Shown one piece after another: positions 16,490 to 23,796 of a DNA stretch of 24,062 nt. The notes beneath the pieces are model-generated. The model saw only the letters and a list, made by a program, of their open reading frames with translations, had not been told where the DNA came from and ran no database searches. Position numbers and translations under genes: made by a program. The stretch spans positions 1-24,062 of the forward strand of contig CAZLWX010000055.1 in assembly GCA_964563295.1 (NCBI GenBank). Reading direction: 5' to 3'. Source of the DNA: Chryseosolibacter sp964563295 (GTDB lineage: Bacteria > Bacteroidota > Bacteroidia > Cytophagales > Cyclobacteriaceae). Positions within the stretch are counted from its first letter, which is position 1. Every line of letters starts with the position of its first letter.

Positions 16490-16505
16490 GGGTCATTTTT
16501 GACCC
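16490..16505. promoter_or_regulatory. Distal GGGT-N8-ACCC site upstream of glutamine synthetase
   Basis: GGGTCATTTTTGACCC matches the proximal site at 13 of 16 positions and is itself a perfect six-base inverted repeat around TTTT. Its centre is exactly 52 bases from that of the proximal site, close to five turns of the helix. It could alternatively be a terminator hairpin for the hydroxylase gene that ends at 16527, but no T run follows on that strand. Confidence 0.5.
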
Positions 16506-16526
16506 TGTAGTGCCAAAAAACGGTTG

Positions 16527-17324
16527 TTAATTATCGAGGGGCTGACCCGAGTGCTTCCGGCGCGACTGGATTTCGTCAAACTGATCGTCATAATCCGGCT
16601 GCAGGGTACCCATGAGGCGGTCCCAAAACAGAAAATACAAGCCATAGTTTCCATGAAAATGCTGGTGATGGAGGTTGTGGTTCACGGAGGTGTTAATCCA
16701 GCGGCCTACAGCCGAACGCGAAAACCCACGGGGATAGAGCTCGTAGCCGAGGTGGCCATAGACATTATACGCCATCATGAACAGCAGGAAGATGCCGATC
16801 GCCAGGGGATGCAGTGGGAAGATGAAGGCCGCGAAAACGATCACCAGGGCTTCCACAACGGCCTCGAGCGGATGAAAGGCCATAGCCGCCCACGGCGACG
16901 GGTTGGTCGACAGGTGATGAACTTTGTGCACCCACGGAAAGATACTCTTGCGGTGCATGAGCCAGTGTGTCCAGTAGAAGTAAGTATCGTGGAAAACAAC
17001 GGTCAATCCGATGCTGAACCAAAAGTAGAGAAACCCGTGGTCGCCGATGCGGTGGTACACTTGCGTGTAGCGCGCGAACGGAGTAGCAAACACAGCATAT
17101 CCGATAGCGGCGAAGATCACCGCGGTGCTGATCGAGTACAGCACTTCACGGCGATAATCATCGACGCGAGGGAAGCGTGACTGGATGCGCTTGAATCGCC
17201 ATGACTCCTTTCGAAAGACATAGAAAATAAGGAAAGCGATCGCCGCCAGGATAAGATAGCGCAGGAAGATCACCAGGAGCAGCGAACCGAAGCTCTTGCT
17301 GCCGGTAAGCAGTTCGGACGACAT
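16527..17324 (-). CDS. Sterol desaturase / fatty acid hydroxylase family protein
   Basis: The 265-residue integral membrane protein has four to five hydrophobic segments and the histidine clusters of the di-iron fatty acid hydroxylase superfamily. These are HDTYFYWTHWLMH (112-124), HKVHH (133-137), a single His151 in AFHP, His191 in YGHLGY, and HNLHHQHFH (216-224). Members hydroxylate or desaturate lipids using oxygen. The substrate here cannot be told from sequence; fatty acids, sphingoid-type lipids or carotenoids are all possible. The start is ATG. A 9-bp hairpin abuts the start codon on the upstream side. It lies downstream of the head-GIN gene in the same direction, 39 bases away, so cotranscription is possible. 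Confidence 0.87.
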   Translation of the reverse strand: MSSELLTGSKSFGSLLLVIFLRYLILAAIAFLIFYVFRKESWRFKRIQSRFPRVDDYRREVLYSISTAVIFAAIGYAVFATPFARYTQVYHRIGDHGFLYFWFSIGLTVVFHDTYFYWTHWLMHRKSIFPWVHKVHHLSTNPSPWAAMAFHPLEAVVEALVIVFAAFIFPLHPLAIGIFLLFMMAYNVYGHLGYELYPRGFSRSAVGRWINTSVNHNLHHQHFHGNYGLYFLFWDRLMGTLQPDYDDQFDEIQSRRKHSGQPLDN

Positions 17325-17356
17325 GAGGCAAAGCTAAGAAAAACCTCCTTTGCCTC
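17325..17356 (-). promoter_or_regulatory. 9-bp hairpin abutting the hydroxylase start codon
   Basis: GAGGCAAAG (17325-17333) and CTTTGCCTC (17348-17356) are perfect inverted repeats around a 14-base loop. On the minus-strand mRNA, the sequence AAGGAGG, complementary to the 16S rRNA 3' end, straddles the upstream arm and the loop, and the downstream arm touches the ATG. The hairpin could control translation of the hydroxylase gene or end transcripts of the head-GIN gene. Confidence 0.45.
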
Positions 17357-17363
17357 TGCGATC

Positions 17364-18044
17364 TTAGAACGACCGCCGTACGCTGCCTCCGCTGCTGGAT
17401 GAATTATTTTGTCTTTCCGGGTTTCCGCTGTAGCGAATGCTCCCACCACTGCTGGCCCTTCCGGCGATACTCTTTACTGCATGAGTCTTTATAGAGCCTC
17501 CACTTGATGCCTCGGCTTCAACGTCGTCGGCTTCGAGCTCATCGGCATCGACTTCGCCAGCGCTACTGGCATCGAGAATTGCGGATGCGACTTTTCCACG
17601 CAGTTCCAGGTCTCCCGCGCTCGATGCGCTGGCTTCCACACGGTTAGCTTCTATTGTCACTTCAATGCTTCCGGCGCTGGAGGCACCAATCTCCATAGCA
17701 TCGGCAGTGAGTGTGTTTTGCGACACAATACTTCCCGCTGAGCTGGCCGCAAGCTTGTCGACCTTCACGTACGTTACATATACCTTGGCATCGACGCGAC
17801 CGATATAACGGCCATCGCGCATGTGAACTTTCAGGTACGACCCCGACACCTCTGTTATTACGTTGGAGAGATCAGTGCCTTCAACGACTACCTTGAGCGA
17901 TTCTTTGTCACCCTTCGTCAGGTAGACTTCAACACCTTCCGCAACCTTTACCCCGGTAAACGCCGCGACATTGCGGGTTTCTGTCTTCTGACCAAGGGAA
18001 ACTGACCAGGCAGCGACCAATACTATTATGAGGATGTTCTTCAT
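17364..18044 (-). CDS. Head-GIN domain (DUF2807) exported protein
   Basis: The 226-residue product starts with a signal peptide (about 1-19, cleavage near SLGQ), followed by a DUF2807-type domain. The second half carries seven SSAGx or SSGGx turns spaced 18-21 residues apart, the pattern of a right-handed beta-helix-like stack. The open frame extends upstream to 18374, but that part overlaps the divergent terB-like gene. The ATG at 18044 begins directly with the signal peptide, so I chose it. The family is widespread in Bacteroidota and is sometimes labelled putative autotransporter adhesin; its function is unknown. It is exported to the periplasm or cell surface. It faces the TerB-like gene across a 145-base divergent spacer. 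Confidence 0.82.
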   Translation of the reverse strand: MKNILIIVLVAAWSVSLGQKTETRNVAAFTGVKVAEGVEVYLTKGDKESLKVVVEGTDLSNVITEVSGSYLKVHMRDGRYIGRVDAKVYVTYVKVDKLAASSAGSIVSQNTLTADAMEIGASSAGSIEVTIEANRVEASASSAGDLELRGKVASAILDASSAGEVDADELEADDVEAEASSGGSIKTHAVKSIAGRASSGGSIRYSGNPERQNNSSSSGGSVRRSF

Positions 18045-18189
18045 ATCACGATTTTTGTCATAAAGACCTCGCTCGACGCAGAGGGTTGCACGTCTATATT
18101 TTTTTTCGCCATGTACTAAAACATCGTATTTTTCACTAATTTTCACAGCAATTTTAGGAAGATTTGAACTCAAACCAACACCAGCAAAT

Positions 18190-18591
18190 ATGACCTTTGA
18201 CAAGAAAGCTGAACTCAACGTGCTAATCAACCTGGCCGCGAGCGACAAGAATGTTTCTGAAAAGGAAGCAAAGCTGATCCAGGCCATCGGCAAGGCCAAT
18301 GGAATCCCGGCTGAGGAAATAAAGCAAATGATGCAGAATCCGAGCCCCATCAATAATCTCTCCGCCCTCACCAACGAAGAAAAATTCGAGCACCTGTATT
18401 ACCTGATTCAGCTCATGAAAATGGATGGACAGGTATTCAGAAGCGAAGTGGTCTTCTGTGAGGAGATCGCCGAAAAGCTGGGTTATAAGAGGTCTGTCGT
18501 GGGTGAGATTTCACAACACGTATACAGCGACCCTTCGATCACCGCTGATCGCGAGATGATCCGAAAAAAAGCTGATAAATTTCTGAAATGA
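18190..18591 (+). CDS. TerB-like (tellurite resistance B domain) protein
   Basis: The 133-residue, all-helical soluble protein resembles the TerB-like domain family. It carries two acidic loops typical of the fold (AASDKNVSEKEAK near residues 17-29 and MKMDGQVFRSE near 76-86), which may bind metal. TerB-like proteins occur in stress-response and membrane-associated complexes. No other ter genes are nearby, so a role in tellurite resistance should not be assumed. The start is ATG. TATTTTTC at 18127-18134 resembles a Bacteroidota -7 box and could be its promoter. A strong intrinsic terminator follows the gene. Confidence 0.78.
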   Translation: MTFDKKAELNVLINLAASDKNVSEKEAKLIQAIGKANGIPAEEIKQMMQNPSPINNLSALTNEEKFEHLYYLIQLMKMDGQVFRSEVVFCEEIAEKLGYKRSVVGEISQHVYSDPSITADREMIRKKADKFLK

Positions 18592-18611
18592 TCGTTGATT
18601 GATCGATAACG

Positions 18612-18641
18612 AAAGGGAGTAATACTCCCTTTTTTATTTTT
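18612..18641 (+). terminator. Intrinsic terminator of the TerB-like gene
   Basis: The arms AAAGGGAG (18612-18619) and CTCCCTTT (18625-18632) enclose a five-base loop and run into a T-rich tract (TTTTATTTTT). The tract overlaps the stop codon of the convergent amidohydrolase gene at 18634-18636. On the minus strand no T run follows, so it mainly serves the plus-strand gene. Confidence 0.85.
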
Positions 18642-20349
18642 CAAACGCCACCTTGCCGCCGACGATCGTCATCACCACTTCCGTCTTCAGCAGCTGCTCT
18701 TCCGGGATGCTCATGAGGTCCTGCGAAAACACGGTGAAGTCGGCAAGCTTTCCTCCTTCGATACTTCCCTTGACCTCTTCCTCAAAAGCGCCATAGGCCG
18801 CATCCAGCGTGTATGACCGGAGAGCCTGGACGCGGGTCATGCGTTGTTCGGGCTCATATCCTTTTTCGGGCTGACCCCGGAGGGTCTTTCGCGTAGTGGC
18901 GGCATAAAAGCACGCAATAGGATTTAAAGGCTCCACTGGCGCATCGGTGCCATTCACAATTCTGACACCCGATTTCAGCAGTGACTGCCACATGTACGCG
19001 CCTTCGCGAATGCGTTTTTCTCCCAGGCGATCAATTGCCCACGGCCTGTCTGATGACATGTGGATGGCCTGCATCGCTGGAATGACGCCGAGTTCGGCAA
19101 ACCTTTCCAGGTCGGCGGGGTCAATATGCTGGGCGTGCTCGATGCGGAAGCGGTGATCTGTTGCAGCTCCGGGATTGTCGTTGATTGCACGTTCGTACCG
19201 GTCGAGCACTTCGCGAACGGCCCGGTCGCCGATGGCGTGGGAACAAACCTGGAAGCCTGCTTTCAGGGCCTCGCGCGCAGTTTTCTCAACGGTATCCATG
19301 GGAAGCGTCGCCATGCCGCTGAAATCAGGCCGATCAGTATACGGCTCCAGAAGCCAGGCTCCACGCGATCCCAAGGCCCCATCACAATGCAGTTTGATTG
19401 ATCGAATGGTTAGAAAACCTCCAGGATTGATTTGCGGGCCTCGCTTCATCCACTCATACACCAGATCGCGATCAGTTCCGTCGACCATAGCATAAAGTCG
19501 CACACGCAGCGCACTTTCTTTATCGAGTTGTTGAAACAGTGCAATACTTTCACGGCTCGCTCCCGCGTCGTGGAAGCTGGTGAGGCCATTGCGCAAACAC
19601 GCCTGCATCGCGAGCTCCAACGCCCTTCTATCATTCTCCGGCGTATTCTCTGGAATATGACGCGCAATGAGACCCATAGCACGCTCGCTAAAAATCCCGG
19701 TAGGATTGCCGAGTTCATCCACGATGACCTCTCCTCCCTCGTCCTCCAGACCCGCGGAGAGTTTTTCAACTGACAATGGATTAACACCAGCGATCTCCAT
19801 TGCCTTCGCGTTAGCAAGCGCAGCATGACCGCTCGCATGCCAGAGAAATACCGGATTATTAGGTGACACCTCACTGAGCAAGTGATGCGTCTGAAAACCC
19901 TTGACCATCTTATCAGGCTTGGTCGTCCATTTCTCCTGGTGCCAGCCGCGGCCCAGTATCCATTGGCCAGGTTGAGCCTTTGAAACCGCCTCTTTCACTT
20001 TTTCGACAAGTTCCTCATAGCTGGTCACTGCCATCAGGTCGAGGTTAAGCTCGTTGTATCCCACGCCCATAATGTGTCCGTGACCTTCAATAAAACCGGG
20101 GGTCATGGTCCTTCCCTTCAGGTCGATCACGCGCGTGTTGTCTCCGATAAATCGACGGGCTCTCGATGCCGATCCTGCATAGGTAATACGATCGCCGGTT
20201 ACGACCACGGCTTCCACGATAGGCTGTTCTGCAACCACAGTGTAGATCTTTCCTCCCGTGATGACCAGGTCAGCAGCCGGCTCCTTCCGGCAGCCGGAAA
20301 CCAATCCCAGCGCAAACAGAAAAAGAAAAATATTGCGACTCACACTCAT
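18634..20349 (-). CDS. YtcJ-like amidohydrolase, lipoprotein
   Basis: The 571-residue product is an amidohydrolase of the YtcJ-like (Amidohydro_3) group. A lipoprotein signal comes first, with lipobox VSGC and Cys20, placing it in the periplasm or on an envelope membrane. The metal-dependent core has HGH at 90-92 (FIEGHGHIMG), the KLHCDGALGSRGA segment, SHAIGDRAV, RIEHAQH and a late NGTDAPVEPLNP aspartate. These are all expected for a beta/alpha-barrel hydrolase of cyclic amides or related C-N bonds. The substrate is unknown. A TTG at 20367 also opens the frame, but the ATG at 20349 gives the compact lipoprotein signal. It converges on the TerB-like gene and diverges from the outer-membrane-like gene. 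Confidence 0.88.
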   Translation of the reverse strand: MSVSRNIFLFLFALGLVSGCRKEPAADLVITGGKIYTVVAEQPIVEAVVVTGDRITYAGSASRARRFIGDNTRVIDLKGRTMTPGFIEGHGHIMGVGYNELNLDLMAVTSYEELVEKVKEAVSKAQPGQWILGRGWHQEKWTTKPDKMVKGFQTHHLLSEVSPNNPVFLWHASGHAALANAKAMEIAGVNPLSVEKLSAGLEDEGGEVIVDELGNPTGIFSERAMGLIARHIPENTPENDRRALELAMQACLRNGLTSFHDAGASRESIALFQQLDKESALRVRLYAMVDGTDRDLVYEWMKRGPQINPGGFLTIRSIKLHCDGALGSRGAWLLEPYTDRPDFSGMATLPMDTVEKTAREALKAGFQVCSHAIGDRAVREVLDRYERAINDNPGAATDHRFRIEHAQHIDPADLERFAELGVIPAMQAIHMSSDRPWAIDRLGEKRIREGAYMWQSLLKSGVRIVNGTDAPVEPLNPIACFYAATTRKTLRGQPEKGYEPEQRMTRVQALRSYTLDAAYGAFEEEVKGSIEGGKLADFTVFSQDLMSIPEEQLLKTEVVMTIVGGKVAFEK

Positions 20350-20416
20350 TGGAAAACGTATTCCCAATGATAATGATAATTATTGAATTGATGGAAAGCC
20401 TCAGCATTCGATTTCC

Positions 20417-20438
20417 GGGTTTTCACGACGGAAAACCC
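20417..20438. promoter_or_regulatory. Perfect inverted repeat in the divergent amidohydrolase spacer
   Basis: GGGTTTTC and GAAAACCC enclose a six-base spacer. The repeat sits between two divergent genes and about 66 bases before the estimated start of the plus-strand transcript, so it is a plausible regulator-binding site. Confidence 0.4.
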
Positions 20439-20456
20439 CATTTGTCGCGGTGATAG

Positions 20457-20487
20457 TTTGAACTTGGCGTTCATATTGCAACCTTTG
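20457..20487 (+). promoter_or_regulatory. Bacteroidota-type promoter for the exported-protein pair
   Basis: TTTG at 20457-20460 and AACCTTTG at 20480-20487 are 19 bases apart. They match TTTG-N19-TAnnTTTG except for the first base of the -7 box. The start would be near 20494, about 24 bases before the ATG at 20518. Confidence 0.5.
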
Positions 20488-20517
20488 ACTGACCAACAAC
20501 TTTTTCAAGTCACGCCT

Positions 20518-21231
20518 ATGAAGATTTTTCGCATGTCAATGACGTTGATCCTGTTGTCCACGGGATTTTGTCACGGCCAGGATGTTGGGCTCTCCTTTTC
20601 CTATTTCATTCCGCGAAACGGATACTTCTCGACACCGATCAGTCCGTTCTCCATCCGCGGCCTGGGCGTAGACCTCAATCGCTGGGTGGCGCTCGAAACC
20701 GGGTTCTCGCTCTACCGCATGTCGGGTCTTAACCTGAAAGATATTCCTTTCGAAACGCGTGATCCGCTGGTAGGACCAAACTTCACCATCCTCGTCCCGG
20801 CCGAAATCGTGTTTGGCCTGAAGGGTCAGCGCGTGCAGTTCGATATAAAAGCCGGCGGTTTCTTTTTCTATGGGTTCGCTCAAAAAATAAACTACGGCAA
20901 CCTCGACCGGGCCCTCAGAAATTATCAGAACTGGGAAGTGGCGAATGCTGAAGTGAAGTTCGAGAACAGCCCGGGCTTTGGTTATCATGGAGGCGCGGAG
21001 CTTACGATCTACGTGACGGATCAGGTTGGCGTATCGTTGGAGACAAACTACCTCGTCGGCCAGGCAAAATTTCCAGTCACAGGTTCCTATACGGGCGGAG
21101 GTTCGTCGCTTCAAACACTTGACCTCGACCTGGCCGATGCAAAGATCGATTTCACAGGATACGAGTTTTCCGTCGGGCTCATTTTCAGTTCCGGAGCCGC
21201 GCCGCGAAAGCCGGCCAGGAGGAGACGATGA
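20518..21231 (+). CDS. Probable outer-membrane beta-barrel protein
   Basis: The 237-residue product has a signal peptide (about 1-20, cleavage near FCHGQ). Alternating beta strands follow, rich in aromatic and glycine residues (SYFIPRNGYFS, VALETGFSLYRM, DIKAGGFFFYGFA, VGVSLETNYLVG) and ending in EFSVGLIFSS. The strand pattern and size fit a small 8-10-strand barrel of the kind common in Bacteroidota, but no specific family is recognised. A short arginine-rich tail (KPARRRR) after the last strand is odd for a barrel, which normally ends in an aromatic residue. A TTG at 20458 extends the frame without adding a sensible signal sequence, so the ATG at 20518 is preferred. It is followed seven bases later by another exported protein, presumably in the same operon. 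Confidence 0.72.
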   Translation: MKIFRMSMTLILLSTGFCHGQDVGLSFSYFIPRNGYFSTPISPFSIRGLGVDLNRWVALETGFSLYRMSGLNLKDIPFETRDPLVGPNFTILVPAEIVFGLKGQRVQFDIKAGGFFFYGFAQKINYGNLDRALRNYQNWEVANAEVKFENSPGFGYHGGAELTIYVTDQVGVSLETNYLVGQAKFPVTGSYTGGGSSLQTLDLDLADAKIDFTGYEFSVGLIFSSGAAPRKPARRRR

Positions 21232-21238
21232 ACCTTTA

Positions 21239-21823
21239 ATGGAGAAGATGAATCTGTTAACGCTTGTCCTGTTCGTGATCGCACCGCTCGCCTGGAGCCA
21301 GCAAAAAATCCCGAATTATCAATCCTTTGCCATCGACAACCGGGAAGTTGTTTGGATGCAGGTATATCACCACGCCGACAGCGCGGGCACCCTTTCCTCC
21401 AATTTATTCCATCATCTCTCTGGAAAAGTCTGGATCGCTGAACTCCACTTCGAAGGCGCCGATATCATCGGAAAGCTCGTTGACTACCGTCCCGACTACA
21501 AACGTTATGGCGGAAGATACCTCAATACATCGTCCATTCTTCGCAACGGTTACTGGAACGGCCACGTGCGCATCAGCTTTAAGGATGGGAAATACCGGGT
21601 GTTCCTTGACGGTTTGCATTACCGCGCCCTTCAGCCAGCCACCGGATCCGGAAAGGCTACCATCGAAAAACATGAAGTGACTGGCTCGCTGACACAATGG
21701 GCCCTGGATGACTATCGCACCAGCTTCCGCAAGAACAGGATGAAAAACCTCGACATCCTGCACATGAGTTTCAAAGACAGTTTTACGCTGACCTACGACC
21801 AGCTAATCGACCGGGACTGGTGA
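21239..21823 (+). CDS. Exported hypothetical protein, possible DUF4468-like
   Basis: The 194-residue product begins with a signal peptide (about 1-20, cleavage near AWSQ) and is otherwise soluble. The pattern HVRISFKDGKYRVFLDGLHY, near residues 103-122, resembles the beta-strand motif of TBP-like-fold domains such as DUF4468, found in exported Bacteroidota proteins. This assignment is tentative. The upstream part of the open frame lies inside the preceding barrel gene. The ATG at 21239, seven bases after that gene's stop, yields the signal peptide; an ATG at 21248 is possible. The 3' end overlaps the convergent CapA-like gene by 21 bases. Confidence 0.68.
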   Translation: MEKMNLLTLVLFVIAPLAWSQQKIPNYQSFAIDNREVVWMQVYHHADSAGTLSSNLFHHLSGKVWIAELHFEGADIIGKLVDYRPDYKRYGGRYLNTSSILRNGYWNGHVRISFKDGKYRVFLDGLHYRALQPATGSGKATIEKHEVTGSLTQWALDDYRTSFRKNRMKNLDILHMSFKDSFTLTYDQLIDRDW

Positions 21824-23161
21824 TTCGCGTCTAACTCCATCAACGAACACCGAAACGACAGCGTCAGAAAATCCAAACAGGTTCTTCAATCGATCAGCGT
21901 ATTGGTCTGCATCCTTGCGGTGAAGAAAGTCGCCGGAAAATATCAGGATGCCGTCCGGAGTCTTCTCTGTTTCCACGCCGTAGGGTATTGGCGGGAACAT
22001 CTGCCAGGCGCTGTCAGAGGGAAGGGTAGCTACCAGCACTTTATAGGTAACGATTGAATCCGGCGGGATAAAACCCGACTCGCGTATGCCCGTATTGTAT
22101 TTGCGAAAAAGGGCGCGGGAATCGCTGATAAACGTTTCAAAGGCCAGGCGGTGCGCGGCCTCGTCGATAAACTCATCCCCCTGTGCCTCAAACGCGGCCA
22201 CCGGAAGGACATAATACTTTTTTTGACGGTCCCGGTATACCCACTCAAGCATGTAGGACGCGCTATCGATCCGCGTGACCGAACTGTCGGCGGCATACGT
22301 GATTTTTTCGAGTTCAGTCACGACCATCAAGCCACCGTCGCGGTTGCGGGTGCGTTGACCCGAGACAAAGTTTCCAAGGGAGTAGACAACGAGCCGATTG
22401 CTGTCGGAAAGCCAGTGGATCGGTTGGAGCACGTGGGGATGAGACCCAACGACGAGATTCGCCCCGTGCCTGAAGCAATACTCAGCAACGTCTTTTTGTG
22501 AGCGATTCGCCAGCTGCTGGTATTCCACGCCCCAGTGCATGAACACAATGATAACATCCGGATTCATCAACTTCGCTTTTTCAAGATCCAACCTGATCCG
22601 AGCCGTATCGATCAGGTTGACGATGTTGGGCTTCGGAACGGGTAAGCCATTGGTGCCATACGTGTAATTCAGCAACGCAATTGCGAATCCATTCTTGTTC
22701 AAGAGCAAGGGATGATCATTCAGCCAGGAAAGAGTGTCTTCAAAAGTTCCGGTATGCGGAATTTCGAGGCTGTCGAGCATTTGGATCGTGCGCTCTATTC
22801 CCTTGCGGCCTCTGTCGGCGCTGTGATTGTTGGCGGTGACGAGCACGTCGATGCCCATGTCTTTGAGCGCGGGCACGAGTTCATCCGGTGCACTAAAACG
22901 CGGATAGCCTTTGTAAGGTGGCCCCCCCAACGTCAGCTCAAGATTTCCAATAGCCAGATCGACGGACTGGATATATGGTTTGATATATTGGAAACACGGT
23001 TGGTAATCGTATTTCCCGGCAGCCGAATCATAGGCTGCCGCTATTTGCGAGTCGTGTTGCATGATGTCGCCGAGAAACAACATTGACAGCCGGGTCGTGT
23101 CCTGGGCGAACGACGATGCGGCTATTGCAACGAGCAGGAGGATTAGTAGGCTTCGTTTCAC
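21803..23161 (-). CDS. CapA-family (PGA_cap) metallophosphatase-like protein
   Basis: The 452-residue exported protein has a signal peptide (about 1-19, SFAQ) and a CapA-type calcineurin-like fold. Metal-site motifs appear in order: LFLGDIMQHD, GNLELTLG, TANNHSADRG, FMHWGVEYQ and VVGSHPHVLQP. Family members take part in poly-gamma-glutamate capsule synthesis, but stand-alone homologues are widespread with unknown substrates, and no capB, capC or pgs gene is here. The last 50 residues (ILIFSGDFLHRKDADQYADRLKNLF onward) look like a degenerate SPOR peptidoglycan-binding repeat. The start codon is GTG at 23161, overlapping the PdeM stop in GTGA. The signal peptide directly after it supports this start. 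Confidence 0.85.
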   Translation of the reverse strand: MKRSLLILLLVAIAASSFAQDTTRLSMLFLGDIMQHDSQIAAAYDSAAGKYDYQPCFQYIKPYIQSVDLAIGNLELTLGGPPYKGYPRFSAPDELVPALKDMGIDVLVTANNHSADRGRKGIERTIQMLDSLEIPHTGTFEDTLSWLNDHPLLLNKNGFAIALLNYTYGTNGLPVPKPNIVNLIDTARIRLDLEKAKLMNPDVIIVFMHWGVEYQQLANRSQKDVAEYCFRHGANLVVGSHPHVLQPIHWLSDSNRLVVYSLGNFVSGQRTRNRDGGLMVVTELEKITYAADSSVTRIDSASYMLEWVYRDRQKKYYVLPVAAFEAQGDEFIDEAAHRLAFETFISDSRALFRKYNTGIRESGFIPPDSIVTYKVLVATLPSDSAWQMFPPIPYGVETEKTPDGILIFSGDFLHRKDADQYADRLKNLFGFSDAVVSVFVDGVRRESPVPVD

Positions 23162-23796
23162 GATACAATCATGATCTTATTTTCGGCCACAACAAAGACC
23201 CTGTCATTCTTTTGCGGGTAAATGCGTGCCAGGCCGGTGAACATACCAAACGCCGGGAGATATGCTTGTCGCGACCCGAAATAAAAACAAGGCAGCACAA
23301 CTGACTGACGTCCCTTGCCGATGAGTTGGACGCCGGGATGAATATGTCCAGCGATGTTATATGCCGTGTCCGGAATTTCAGCGACCGGGTGATGCGTCAG
23401 CAGGAACTCCCGTATCCGCAGTTCATCATACACGCGAATTCCCTTGCGCTCGTACTGGCGTTCGCTCATGATGTCGTGGTTGCCCAGCACCAGTTCGAAC
23501 GAGATCGATGAGAAATGTTTGACAACTTCACCAAAGACCTCCCATTCCGGGTTGTAATAGCTGTGAAAAAGATCGCCCAGGCAGATGATACGCCGGGGTC
23601 GTGTCAGATTCACCAACTCAACCAGGACCTCGATGTTCCGTTGATTGGCACCGTGGGGAACTGGGATACCCGACTTGCGGAAATGGTTGATCTTGCCCAG
23701 GTGAAGATCGGCCAGCAACAACGCACCCTCCCCTGTCCAATACATTCCTTTCTGCGGAAGCAATTCAAATTGTTCATTCAGGAGATCGAACTCCAT
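23158..23796 (-). CDS. pdeM: PdeM-type metallophosphoesterase (ligase-associated DNA damage response)
   Basis: The 212-residue cytosolic protein is a calcineurin-like phosphoesterase matching the ligase-associated nuclease PdeM. The motifs are LLADLHLGK (Asp-x-His), LGDLFHS, LGNHD, LTHHP and GHIHPG, in order. PdeM is normally grouped with a DEXH helicase, an ATP-dependent ligase and an exonuclease in DNA repair. None is seen within this window, and the last 266 bases hold no gene end. The frame is open upstream to an ATG at 23898. I prefer 23796, because the family starts shortly before the FELLPQKGMYW-type strand, and the extra residues look like no known domain. It is translationally coupled to the CapA-like gene. 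Confidence 0.83.
   Translation of the reverse strand: MEFDLLNEQFELLPQKGMYWTGEGALLLADLHLGKINHFRKSGIPVPHGANQRNIEVLVELVNLTRPRRIICLGDLFHSYYNPEWEVFGEVVKHFSSISFELVLGNHDIMSERQYERKGIRVYDELRIREFLLTHHPVAEIPDTAYNIAGHIHPGVQLIGKGRQSVVLPCFYFGSRQAYLPAFGMFTGLARIYPQKNDRVFVVAENKIMIVS

Noticed and set aside
18045..18374. 110-residue N-terminal extension of the head-GIN protein
   Set aside because: It would overlap the oppositely oriented TerB-like gene and place the obvious signal peptide in the middle of the protein.
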